Below, one piece after another: positions 1 through 6,555 of a DNA stretch of 8,103 bases. The notes under the pieces are model-generated. The model made no database searches and was not told the DNA's origin. It saw only the letters and a list, made by a program, of their open reading frames with translations. This stretch comes from a candidate division CSSED10-310 bacterium (GTDB taxonomy: Bacteria > CSSED10-310 > JAFGDC01), in assembly GCA_016932295.1 (NCBI GenBank), contig JAFGDC010000184.1, positions 1-8,103 of the forward strand. The letters run 5' to 3'. A program made the translations under genes and the position numbers. How positions within the stretch are numbered: the stretch's first letter is position 1; the number at the start of each line of letters is the position of its first letter.

Positions 1-1912
1 GCAACACGCGCCCCCTGTTGCCGGCGGCGGCCGCACCGGCAAGCACTTCGTCAAGGCCGGCGCAGACGGTGAGGTGCCCCACGAGCTGAGACAAGATGCG
101 ACGGCAGTCGACACCAAGGGTGAAATACTCGGACCGGTCGTTCGGGAACATTCTTGCCCGCAGCGCAAACCGCTTGTCCAGGCATTCAGTGAGCCGGTCA
201 CCGAGGTAGAACAGGACGAGTTCCACCCAGGTATAGCCGGCACGGATGAATTTGGATGCGTAATGCCGATCCGCGCCGACCGCCTCCAACACCTTGTCAT
301 GCGCCCAGTGATACCAGAGCGTTGAGATGGTTCCGGTGAAGCTGGTCTCGGTGTGGGTGTTGGCGGCGTTGGGCAGGATTTCCCGACGGATGAACGCCTC
401 GATACCCGCGGAATAGCCTCCGGCTGTGACACCCAGGGAATCCCAATCAGGCTCCACGATGTGTGACGGCATCTCTCCCCTGGGTAGAAACTCACCGGTT
501 TCGGGATTTTGCTCATATCCCTGTATATAATCCCGCCAGTGCTCACTCAGGTGATCGACCGCATCCAGTACCGTCTCCACCTCCTGGGGAGTATTCATCT
601 CGTTGAAGGTGATCCGCACCCAGCCTGGTTTCTGATCAAGGAGTCCCTGGTCGATCCGGTTGCGATGGTACTGCGAGATCTCCGGATCCATCTGCAACAG
701 CCAGTGACCGTATGCCCCGGCGCAAGAACAGCCGGGACGAACCTGTGCGCCGTAAATATCGCTCAGGAGCCGGGCGATGAAATTGTGATGCACGAAATGA
801 ATCCGCCTGCCGTCGGGATACATTCGCTCCAGGACGAATGAACCGTACTCGGCAGCCTCGGCCGGTTCGATTTCAGCCACCATGAGCAGCGAGATGATGG
901 CAAATCGGCTGACATCGAGATGGCCAAGAACGGTGATGAGAGGATTACGGGCAAGACGAGTCAGGGCGGTTTCCGAGTAGTACGACACCAGCCGCCGGAT
1001 ACGGTCGATATCCATTGCGGCCTTGATGTCCATCACCATCCCCGTCCGGATGATTTCCAGCTTGGTGGGCATGGTGGCAGGGGGTGGACACCAACGGCTG
1101 TGGTTCAATATGGATCTTCTGAGAATCAGCAGTCCACAGGTTTGCGGTCCACCCGGAAACTTGTGCATGGAAAGCCCGATGGCATCGGCGTTGATTTCCT
1201 GCAGATCGATCCTGGTATACGGTCCTCCGGCGGCGAGATCGACCACGAACACTCCGCCATGCTCGTGGGAAAGTGCCGCCATGGTCCGCAGATCGGGCTG
1301 GAGACCAGTCACGTTGCTTCCGCCGGAACAAACCACGTACACCTGATTCTCGCCGGCGGTTCGCAAGCGGCGCAGGTGGTACTCCAGTTCGGTGATGTTC
1401 GGCAAACCCCGCGTGTCGAAACCAAGATGGATCATCTGCTTGCCGAAACATTCACGGATAGTCAGATCGGTGCTGTGGTGCTCCATGAGCGTCGTGATGA
1501 AGACCGGTTTGGCCGAATCGGGGATCGCATCCGACAATCCATCTTTGGCCAGCCGTTCCGGCGCTCGCAGGCAGAGAATGTCCCGGAAAAGCAGGTTCAT
1601 CGCCCCGGTGCAACCGGTGCCGATGGGTATAAAGCTGTACTCATCGCCACCGTTAGTATGCCCCACAAGGGCATCGAGCGCATCCCGGTACTGCCGGTCG
1701 ATGGCCTCCAGATCACCCTGGGCCATGATATGACGGATGGCATCCTCGATGCTGCGCAGCGGTGAGCCCATGGCGGTTGAATCCACGTAGATGATCGGCA
1801 CATATTCACCAGCCGGATTCCTGTAACGAACCGAAGGGAAAAACAAGTCCTCGCGGTAACGGCGGAAAAATTCCAGATCTTCGTGGGGAATCGGCCGCAG
1901 CACATTGGCCAT
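1..1912 (-). CDS. Class V aminotransferase-fold PLP enzyme, with a degenerate second copy (3' end beyond window)
   Basis: Reading starts at the ATG at 1912-1910, 6 nt after an AAGGAG site (1924-1919), and stays open for 637 codons to the left edge, so the C-terminus is missing. Residues ~35-465 form a cysteine desulfurase/class V fold: substrate-side YVDSTA (42-47), phosphate-loop-like GTGCTGAMN (98-106), EHHS (144-147, PLP-stacking His), SNVTG (199-203), VVDLAAG with pyridine-N-binding Asp225, and SMHK with the Schiff-base Lys251. A GCSCAGAYGH stretch (394-403) recalls the Cys-bearing C-terminal loop of SufS- and Mo-cofactor-sulfurase-like enzymes. GWVRITF (430-436) is also typical of the fold. 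From ~490 the sequence restarts with what resembles the N-terminus of a related class V subfamily, including NTHTETSFTG (518-527), but the expected phosphate loop is replaced. The protein is cytosolic and PLP-binding by inference. Desulfurase, lyase or transaminase activity cannot be told apart here. It is divergent from the acyl-CoA dehydrogenase. The fold call is confident; the reaction is not. Confidence 0.88.
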   Translation of the reverse strand, partial: MANVLRPIPHEDLEFFRRYREDLFFPSVRYRNPAGEYVPIIYVDSTAMGSPLRSIEDAIRHIMAQGDLEAIDRQYRDALDALVGHTNGGDEYSFIPIGTGCTGAMNLLFRDILCLRAPERLAKDGLSDAIPDSAKPVFITTLMEHHSTDLTIRECFGKQMIHLGFDTRGLPNITELEYHLRRLRTAGENQVYVVCSGGSNVTGLQPDLRTMAALSHEHGGVFVVDLAAGGPYTRIDLQEINADAIGLSMHKFPGGPQTCGLLILRRSILNHSRWCPPPATMPTKLEIIRTGMVMDIKAAMDIDRIRRLVSYYSETALTRLARNPLITVLGHLDVSRFAIISLLMVAEIEPAEAAEYGSFVLERMYPDGRRIHFVHHNFIARLLSDIYGAQVRPGCSCAGAYGHWLLQMDPEISQYHRNRIDQGLLDQKPGWVRITFNEMNTPQEVETVLDAVDHLSEHWRDYIQGYEQNPETGEFLPRGEMPSHIVEPDWDSLGVTAGGYSAGIEAFIRREILPNAANTHTETSFTGTISTLWYHWAHDKVLEAVGADRHYASKFIRAGYTWVELVLFYLGDRLTECLDKRFALRARMFPNDRSEYFTLGVDCRRILSQLVGHLTVCAGLDEVLAGAAAAGNRGRVL

Positions 1913-1918
1913 CCTGCG

Positions 1919-1924
1919 CTCCTT
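1919..1924 (-). promoter_or_regulatory. Ribosome binding site of the class V enzyme
   Basis: The minus strand reads AAGGAG here, 6 nt before the ATG at 1912. It fixes the start of the class V gene, whose open frame would otherwise have to be placed by homology alone. Confidence 0.75.
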
Positions 1925-1986
1925 GGAAATGATGAGTGACTCCTGGCATCAGATGCACAGATCCTGTTCGGAACCTGTTCCCAAAT

Positions 1987-2015
1987 ATCTTAATTGGAGT
2001 GGATTTGTTTTACAA
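1987..2015 (-). promoter_or_regulatory. Candidate sigma70-type promoter for the class V gene
   Basis: On the minus strand a TTGTAA box (2015-2010) is followed after 17 nt by TAAGAT (1992-1987). Each matches the sigma70 consensus at 4 of 6 positions, and they lie in the AT-rich part of the intergenic region. The start point would be about 70 nt upstream of the ATG. This is a weak match, read by eye. Confidence 0.35.
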
Positions 2016-2091
2016 TGCAACGGATTTCCCTTTTCCGCACAGGGCCTTCCCCCGGGGATGACCAGCACCGAAAACTCCGCTTCCGGCGGGC

Positions 2092-2141
2092 GTTATGCAG
2101 GTACACCAGCCGTCCGAGACGATTTTGACGCATTGCATAAC
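2092..2141. repeat. Spaced 8-bp inverted repeat, possible operator
   Basis: GTTATGCA (2092-2099) is matched by its exact reverse complement TGCATAAC (2134-2141). Centre-to-centre distance is 42 bp, about four turns of B-DNA, so the arms face the same side of the helix. The right arm ends 4 bp before the candidate -35 box of the acyl-CoA dehydrogenase promoter. That suits a regulator binding site, but an 8-bp match at this distance can arise by chance. Confidence 0.35.
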
Positions 2142-2145
2142 AACC

Positions 2146-2174
2146 TTGCCCTCCTCATGCTCGTGATATACAAT
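2146..2174 (+). promoter_or_regulatory. Candidate sigma70-type promoter for the acyl-CoA dehydrogenase operon
   Basis: TTGCCC (2146-2151), a 17-nt spacer and TACAAT (2169-2174, 5 of 6 to consensus) would start transcription near 2181, about 37 nt before the ATG at 2218. A TTGACG at 2125-2130 resembles a -35 box but has no -10 at the right distance. Confidence 0.42.
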
Positions 2175-2217
2175 CAGGCGGCATCATCGAATCAAGAATC
2201 CCGGGAGGAAGAACGCG

Positions 2218-4062
2218 ATGAAGAAGAAAGTGAATTTGTATCTGGAAAACAATGACATGCAGTTCATGGTGGAGCGGGGCATTGATTGGGACTCGCTGAT
2301 ACCCCTGATCGAGGACGGCTTCAACGGCGAGGATTGCCCATTTACCTCGGTAGAGGAGGCGAAGGAATTCTACGGCGAGGTTCTGACGCTTGTGGGAGAG
2401 ATCGCGGGGACTTCCATCAAACCGAGAGCCGGAAAGATCGACAAGGAAGGCAACAGCTTCAGGGACGGCGTGGTGACATTGCATCCCGACCTGGAGGCTT
2501 CATTGCGGGAACTGGCTGATTCGGCGCTGTATGGGATGGCCATCGATCGTAAGTACGGCGGCCAGAACATGAGTTCCGTGGTACTTATGCTGACCACGGA
2601 ACTGCTATCCGCGGCAGACAGCTCGATCATGACCGTATTCGCCCTGACGGACGGTGTGGCTGAGACCATCGAACGATTCGGCGACGAGAAAACCAAGAAT
2701 GAACTGCTTCCCAAGCTGGTAACCGGCGAGTATGACGGCAACATGGCGCTCACCGAGGACAACGCCGGTTCCGACCTGGGTGCAATCACCTGCCGGGCCA
2801 TCCGCAATGGAGATGGTTGGTTGTTGAATGGCAACAAGCATTTCATAACCAACGGACCAGCGGATATTTCACTGGTGCTGGCGCGCACCGACGAAGCCGC
2901 GGCCGGCACCACCGAAGGTCTGAGTCTGTTTGCCTGCAAGCGTGATGAACACGTGGAGATCATCAGCCTTGAAGACAAGTTGGGCATAAAGGGATCCCCC
3001 ACCACCGCCATGGTCTTCAACAACGCGCCGGCAGTGTTGCTGGGCGTCGAGAATCAGGGTTTCAAGCACATGCTGACCCTGATGAACATGGCCCGGCTGG
3101 GTGTTGCCGCCCAGGCTACCGGTATCGCCCAGGCGGCGCTGAACGAAGCGCTGGCATACGCCGCGGACCGTAAACAGTTCGGCGTTTCCATCAAGAATCA
3201 TGCACTGGTGCAGGAGATGCTGGCCGACATGACCATGTGGATCGAAGCGATGCGGACACTGGTCGTCAAGACCGCCATCATGGCCGATATGGAACGAGCC
3301 TATCGACTGAAGCTCGAACACATGGCCGCTGACGATCCCAGGCGCACCGGCCTGGTCGCCGAGCATGGCTACTGGCTTCGGATGCTCTACATGTTCACCC
3401 CGATGGCCAAGTACTGGTGCACGGAACAGAGCATACCGATCACTTCAATGGCGATCCAGGTGATGGGGGGCAACGGTTACACCAAGGACTACCCGGCTGA
3501 ACGCTACTACCGCGATGCCCGCGTGACGCCGATTTATGAGGGCACCACCGAAATCCAGGTGTTGTTCGCCATGAAGAGCCTCATCCGGGGTGGTGAAATC
3601 AGCCGGTATATAGAGGCGATCGATGCCTTCTGCGAAGCCGGCGACGGCCAGACGGAAACAGAGGAAAGCACGGACAGCGGCGGCGGGGATTTCGAGTATT
3701 CAATGGATTATGGGCATGATGACGATGACGAGGGCGGCCAGGAATTGACCATCCACGCCATGCTGAAAGAGTGCAAGAACTGGTTGGTGGATGCCGGCCA
3801 GATACTGCTCGGCGACTTCATGGACACCAGAAGCGATGCCTATCTGCGATTGCGCTCGCGGGACATAGCGGAACTGGGAATCATCACCTTCGCCGGCTAT
3901 GAAATGCTCACCCAGGGCGCGTTGTCCCCTCGCAAGCGTCTCCTCGCGGAGCGCTGGATCAGGAACTACCATCCCCGCGCCCAGGCGCTGCACGCCAGGA
4001 TCGAAAGCATGGACACCAGCACCGTGGACAACTTCGAGGCGATCGTCTACGGAAAGAACTGA
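2218..4062 (+). CDS. Acyl-CoA dehydrogenase, long (614 aa) FadE-like form
   Basis: This flavoenzyme should oxidise an acyl-CoA to the trans-2-enoyl-CoA with FAD and pass electrons to electron-transfer flavoprotein (family knowledge). The start ATG follows GGAGGAA (2204-2210) by 7 nt. In order: an N-terminal extension (1-~75), the helical N-terminal domain, a middle beta domain with ALTEDNAGSD (177-186) and HFITNG, and a C-terminal helical domain with DRKQFG, QVMGGNGY (414-421) and RDARVTPIYEGTTEIQ. Glu441 in IYEGT sits where medium-chain dehydrogenases have the catalytic base. Residues 473-511 form a low-complexity, strongly acidic linker with DDDDE. A further helical domain (~512-614) resembles the C-terminal extension of long acyl-CoA dehydrogenases. 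At 614 residues it is well above the ~380 of short forms but normal for the long class. Substrate chain length cannot be read. It is probably co-transcribed with the gene at 4112. Confidence 0.95.
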   Translation: MKKKVNLYLENNDMQFMVERGIDWDSLIPLIEDGFNGEDCPFTSVEEAKEFYGEVLTLVGEIAGTSIKPRAGKIDKEGNSFRDGVVTLHPDLEASLRELADSALYGMAIDRKYGGQNMSSVVLMLTTELLSAADSSIMTVFALTDGVAETIERFGDEKTKNELLPKLVTGEYDGNMALTEDNAGSDLGAITCRAIRNGDGWLLNGNKHFITNGPADISLVLARTDEAAAGTTEGLSLFACKRDEHVEIISLEDKLGIKGSPTTAMVFNNAPAVLLGVENQGFKHMLTLMNMARLGVAAQATGIAQAALNEALAYAADRKQFGVSIKNHALVQEMLADMTMWIEAMRTLVVKTAIMADMERAYRLKLEHMAADDPRRTGLVAEHGYWLRMLYMFTPMAKYWCTEQSIPITSMAIQVMGGNGYTKDYPAERYYRDARVTPIYEGTTEIQVLFAMKSLIRGGEISRYIEAIDAFCEAGDGQTETEESTDSGGGDFEYSMDYGHDDDDEGGQELTIHAMLKECKNWLVDAGQILLGDFMDTRSDAYLRLRSRDIAELGIITFAGYEMLTQGALSPRKRLLAERWIRNYHPRAQALHARIESMDTSTVDNFEAIVYGKN

Positions 4063-4111
4063 GACCACAGATCCGGCAGCACCCGGAGCGGGTGAATCGC
4101 AAGGAGCGGCG

Positions 4112-4633
4112 ATGAATCTGCAAGATGGCGAAACCCGGACGCCGCGCGAACCGGCGGTGCGGGCAGTGAACGAGATGCTCGATGCGCGGCGACGAAGCCT
4201 GGATCTGCTCGAAAAGGTCCCGGCGGACGTGCGCCGCGCCGGTATCGATCTGCTGGTGTATCTCATCGGGCTGCAGCAACGATTCTCACGCCGCCTGGTC
4301 CTGCGCTCCTGGGTACGCCCCTGGCTGGTCAGAGGCAGTCATCTCCAGCCGCCAGCCGAACTGCCGGACGGAATCCTCCTGTCATACCGTCCCGCGATCA
4401 CCCCCACCGGCATGACACTGGAGGAGGTGCGCAGCCTGGACGAGGCGGTCACCCGTACCCTGCGGCAACGTTTGAACTGCTTTGAACATGAGGAGTGGGG
4501 CAGGTTGACGGTCAAAAATCGCCACCTCGGACGCGCACTCACCTTCCTGCAGTGGCTCCAGTATTTCACCCGGCTCGAACAGGAACTGCTGGCGACGTTG
4601 AATGCCACCGGCGGAGATCGGTGGATCCGATAA
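4112..4633 (+). CDS. Hypothetical 173-aa protein downstream of the acyl-CoA dehydrogenase
   Basis: I do not recognise this protein. The ATG at 4112 follows AAGGAG (4101-4106) by 5 nt, and the gene lies 49 bp after the dehydrogenase stop with no terminator between, so an operon is likely. It is rich in Arg, Leu and Glu and looks mostly alpha-helical: helices at about 15-35, 38-62, 103-123 and 136-165, joined by a Pro-rich stretch (78-100). No signal peptide, convincing membrane segment or catalytic motif is visible. The four-helix outline and the final helix loosely recall DinB/YfiT-like bundles, but the metal-binding His residues are absent, so this is only a guess. Context suggests an accessory role to fatty-acyl-CoA oxidation. 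The reading frame is well supported; the function is unknown. Confidence 0.8.
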   Translation: MNLQDGETRTPREPAVRAVNEMLDARRRSLDLLEKVPADVRRAGIDLLVYLIGLQQRFSRRLVLRSWVRPWLVRGSHLQPPAELPDGILLSYRPAITPTGMTLEEVRSLDEAVTRTLRQRLNCFEHEEWGRLTVKNRHLGRALTFLQWLQYFTRLEQELLATLNATGGDRWIR

Positions 4634-4670
4634 TCCCGTCCGGATACCGTACAGGATGCAATGAATGACG

Positions 4671-4694
4671 CGCGCCCCCCGGCCGGGGGGCGCG
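4671..4694. terminator. Perfect GC palindrome between convergent genes, probable bidirectional terminator
   Basis: The arms CGCGCCCCCC (4671-4680) and GGGGGGCGCG (4685-4694) flank GGCC, giving a 10-bp perfect stem with a 4-nt loop. It lies 37 bp after the stop at 4633 and 21 bp beyond the 4716 end of the convergent ATP-grasp-like gene. Downstream on the plus strand comes CTTGTATTCTT, only moderately T-rich, and on the minus side the tract is weaker. The position favours a terminator shared by both genes, but the missing run of Ts makes efficiency uncertain. Confidence 0.6.
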
Positions 4695-4715
4695 ACTTGT
4701 ATTCTTGAGGCGCGA

Positions 4716-6089
4716 TCAGATAACGGTCTCTGTCTTGCCCGCCATGAGTGCCTGCAGCAACGGGCCGAAGATCATGCCTTCGGTGTTGCCGCCCTTGGTG
4801 TGACCGATCACCAGCGGTGACATGTGAGCGCCGGAACTGACGTTGGTCAGCAGCGAGTTGCCGTTCTCCAGGGTTGGCCCGCACGGTACCGTGCGCGACA
4901 TACCGGAGATGAACCGCCATTCCTTGTCCAGTTCGTTGTAGAGGACATTGATTCTCGTATCGTACACCAAGCGCTCTTCCTCACCTATGGCACGGGCGTC
5001 GATGGTCCGCATCTGCTGGATGGCGGCATCCTGCTGGAAGTCATCGAACACCGCCAAGTGTTCCTCCAGGTTCTCCTTGGTCATGAGCACCATGTGCCGG
5101 CCGTCGTACCGTTTATACAACTTGTCGTACACGGCGCCGGACATCGGTTCATACGTGTGCAGGAACACGCCCTTGCCCCCAGTGCTGTTCCACTTCTTCA
5201 GCGCGAAACCGCCGCCGCCCATGATCATCTTGTGGACATTCTCCCTGGTAATTTCCTTGCCCAGCAAGGTGACCGGACGGGACACGGACTTCCCGGTCCG
5301 CCATTCCCACTGCCGGAACGCCTGCTCCTCGATGGTCTTCGAGCGCAGATCATCGATCTCCCAGGGATTGAAAAACACGGTATTGGGGCAATGATAGACC
5401 ACGTCCATGGCGAACGGCCACCCATAGAACATGGGAACATGCACGCGCTCGATCCTGCGGTAGCAGATGTCGATCGGAATTCCGTGGACATGCAGCTTGC
5501 CGCTCTTCACCGAGGGCACCTCGTCGGGGGTGATCCGGAATGCCTTGTAACCGAGCGCTCCGAGGCGCTCAAGCATGAGCACATGGGCGGTTTCCTCTTC
5601 ACTCTCCGGATACGGCCTGGTCAATACGGCCACCACCGGTTTGCCCGGATTGCCACGGGCTTCCCAGATCGCCTGGAACGCGCCGATGATCTCGTCCCGG
5701 ATTTTCGTTGGATGCACTTCCCAGTCAATGCTGTCCAAATTCAGACCCTCGTGAGTGGCACGGGCGTAAAGCCGTGACGGATAAAAATTCGGACAGGCGG
5801 GGTAGCTGTTGCAGCAGGGACCTTCAAGGATCGTTGGGCGGATATCCACCACCGACTTCCGATCCTGGCCGATGACGCCGGTGATCAGAATGTCGAGCCC
5901 CAACAAATAACTGTGCTTGAATCCGAAACTTCTGCAGTAGCTCATATAGGCATCCAGAGAAGCCCGGCCGACCTCTTTCACCTTTTCCCATGCCTTGTCA
6001 ACCACGAAAGTAGGCGACGACCAGTGACAGGGCACCTCTTCCTCGAGTCCACGTCCACCCATAAAAAGCTTCACATTGTCCGGTAGCAT
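4716..6089 (-). CDS. ATP-grasp-like protein of unknown substrate (457 aa)
   Basis: It probably belongs to the ATP-grasp group, which joins an activated carboxylate to an amine or thiol using ATP, with closest feel to circularly permuted ATP-grasp/glutathionylspermidine-synthase-like proteins. The start at 6089 is set by AAGGAG (6101-6096), 6 nt upstream. The frame is open to 6425 but that extension is low-complexity and unsupported. Visible elements: PVVAVLTRPYPESEEE (151-166), IDICYRRIE (206-214), NTVFFNPWEIDDLRSK (236-251), ALKKWNSTGGKGVFL (296-310), a Lys plus glycine-loop pattern as in nucleotide-binding ATP-grasp strands, and DTRINVL (377-383) with TNVSSGAH (415-422), where ATP-grasp enzymes have late acidic/Asn metal ligands. 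A Cys cluster, PCCNSYPAC (91-99), is unusual. No signal peptide or membrane segment is seen. It is convergent with the plus-strand operon. The ATP-grasp assignment rests on motif resemblance, and the reaction is unknown. Confidence 0.72.
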   Translation of the reverse strand: MLPDNVKLFMGGRGLEEEVPCHWSSPTFVVDKAWEKVKEVGRASLDAYMSYCRSFGFKHSYLLGLDILITGVIGQDRKSVVDIRPTILEGPCCNSYPACPNFYPSRLYARATHEGLNLDSIDWEVHPTKIRDEIIGAFQAIWEARGNPGKPVVAVLTRPYPESEEETAHVLMLERLGALGYKAFRITPDEVPSVKSGKLHVHGIPIDICYRRIERVHVPMFYGWPFAMDVVYHCPNTVFFNPWEIDDLRSKTIEEQAFRQWEWRTGKSVSRPVTLLGKEITRENVHKMIMGGGGFALKKWNSTGGKGVFLHTYEPMSGAVYDKLYKRYDGRHMVLMTKENLEEHLAVFDDFQQDAAIQQMRTIDARAIGEEERLVYDTRINVLYNELDKEWRFISGMSRTVPCGPTLENGNSLLTNVSSGAHMSPLVIGHTKGGNTEGMIFGPLLQALMAGKTETVI

Positions 6090-6095
6090 TATGTT

Positions 6096-6101
6096 CTCCT
6101 T
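6096..6101 (-). promoter_or_regulatory. Ribosome binding site fixing the ATP-grasp-like gene start
   Basis: The minus strand has AAGGAG here, 6 nt before the ATG at 6089. The frame stays open upstream to 6425 with other ATGs, but none has so good a site and the upstream residues show no family features. Confidence 0.75.
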
Positions 6102-6148
6102 ATGTTCCAGGTTAATGACCATGGCCACATCGACGGAAATAGTTGGTA

Positions 6149-6177
6149 ATATTACTGTCGGCAGGGTTAAAAGTGAA
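6149..6177 (-). promoter_or_regulatory. Candidate promoter for the ATP-grasp-like gene
   Basis: The minus strand reads TTCACT (6177-6172), 17 nt, then TAATAT (6154-6149), each 4 of 6 to the sigma70 consensus. It would give a leader of about 50 nt before the ATG at 6089. The -10 box overlaps the 10-bp palindrome GTAATATTAC (6146-6155), a possible operator. The match is weak. Confidence 0.33.
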
Positions 6178-6479
6178 GCGAATTTTTGGTTGTTCTCCAT
6201 CTCCGACGGGGCGGTGCCCGGCAACCCAGGCGAAGGAGAGCCGGGGTGGCCTGCTGCCAGGGGTTCAGCGGAAAGGACCAGGCGCTTCACTGTAAGGACG
6301 ATCGATGCGCCATCGGCATCGACTTCCGTCTCCCTGGCCGGTGCCGGGAAGCTCGGGCGGCCCGGGCGGAGGATTGCCGGAACCGGTGGCGCGTATGCTA
6401 CTGCAGCATCACGATCCGACCGCATGAAACAGACACTTTTCCTATGTTCCGCCGTGGCATGGTCCGGCCCGAGCCGTAG

Positions 6480-6508
6480 TCGACAAAGAGCGCGATCCGG
6501 TCTATAGT
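6480..6508 (+). promoter_or_regulatory. Sigma70-type promoter for the AlkP-superfamily gene
   Basis: TCGACA (6480-6485) and TATAGT (6503-6508) each match the consensus at 5 of 6 positions with an ideal 17-nt spacer. Transcription would begin near 6515, about 40 nt before the ATG at 6556. This is the best promoter match in the window. Confidence 0.6.
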
Positions 6509-6555
6509 CTTGTCATGTAACACCTTCCGGCGCAAGGCTTGAAAGGAAGCGAGCG

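Larger units (their letters stand above)
1913..2217. other. Divergent intergenic region, class V enzyme / acyl-CoA dehydrogenase
   Basis: These 305 bases separate two divergent genes, and I find no convincing small gene in them. They are more AT-rich than their surroundings between about 1980 and 2035. They carry a candidate promoter in each direction (1987-2015 minus, 2146-2174 plus), a spaced inverted repeat (2092-2099 with 2134-2141), and a small imperfect dyad GGAACCTGTTCC (1970-1981) downstream of the minus-strand promoter. The layout suggests shared regulation, but no known operator consensus is recognisable. Confidence 0.6.
6090..6555. other. 466-bp divergent intergenic region
   Basis: This region separates the ATP-grasp-like gene (minus) from the AlkP-superfamily gene (plus). 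The left part, about 6100-6200, is AT-rich and holds a possible minus-strand promoter plus the palindrome GTAATATTAC (6146-6155). The right end holds a strong plus-strand promoter at 6480-6508. The GC-rich middle (about 6200-6470) shows long open frames on both strands, as GC-rich DNA often does. None has a supporting ribosome binding site or recognisable protein features. I see no other gene there. Confidence 0.5.

Noticed and set aside
920..1765. 281-codon plus-strand open frame
   Set aside because: It lies wholly opposite the class V enzyme, whose minus-strand frame carries clear PLP motifs, and it has no recognisable features or ribosome binding site.
2125..2130. TTGACG as the -35 box of the dehydrogenase promoter
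   Set aside because: It matches the consensus well, but nothing resembling a -10 box lies 16-18 nt downstream.
3899..4111. Earlier in-frame start for the 173-aa protein at 3899
   Set aside because: It would overlap the dehydrogenase C-terminus in another frame. The added residues look like out-of-frame translation, and the ATG at 4112 has its own AAGGAG.
4824..5777. 317-codon plus-strand open frame
   Set aside because: It is antisense to the ATP-grasp-like gene, His/Val-rich in a way typical of reverse-strand translation, with no motif.
6090..6425. In-frame N-terminal extension of the ATP-grasp-like protein to an ATG at 6425
   Set aside because: The extension is Pro/Ala/Gly-rich without family features and would bury the AT-rich promoter region. 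The ATG at 6089 has a well-spaced AAGGAG.
6076..6507. Possible small gene on the plus strand in the intergenic region
   Set aside because: It begins inside the 5' end of the ATP-grasp-like gene, lacks a ribosome binding site and has low-complexity composition.
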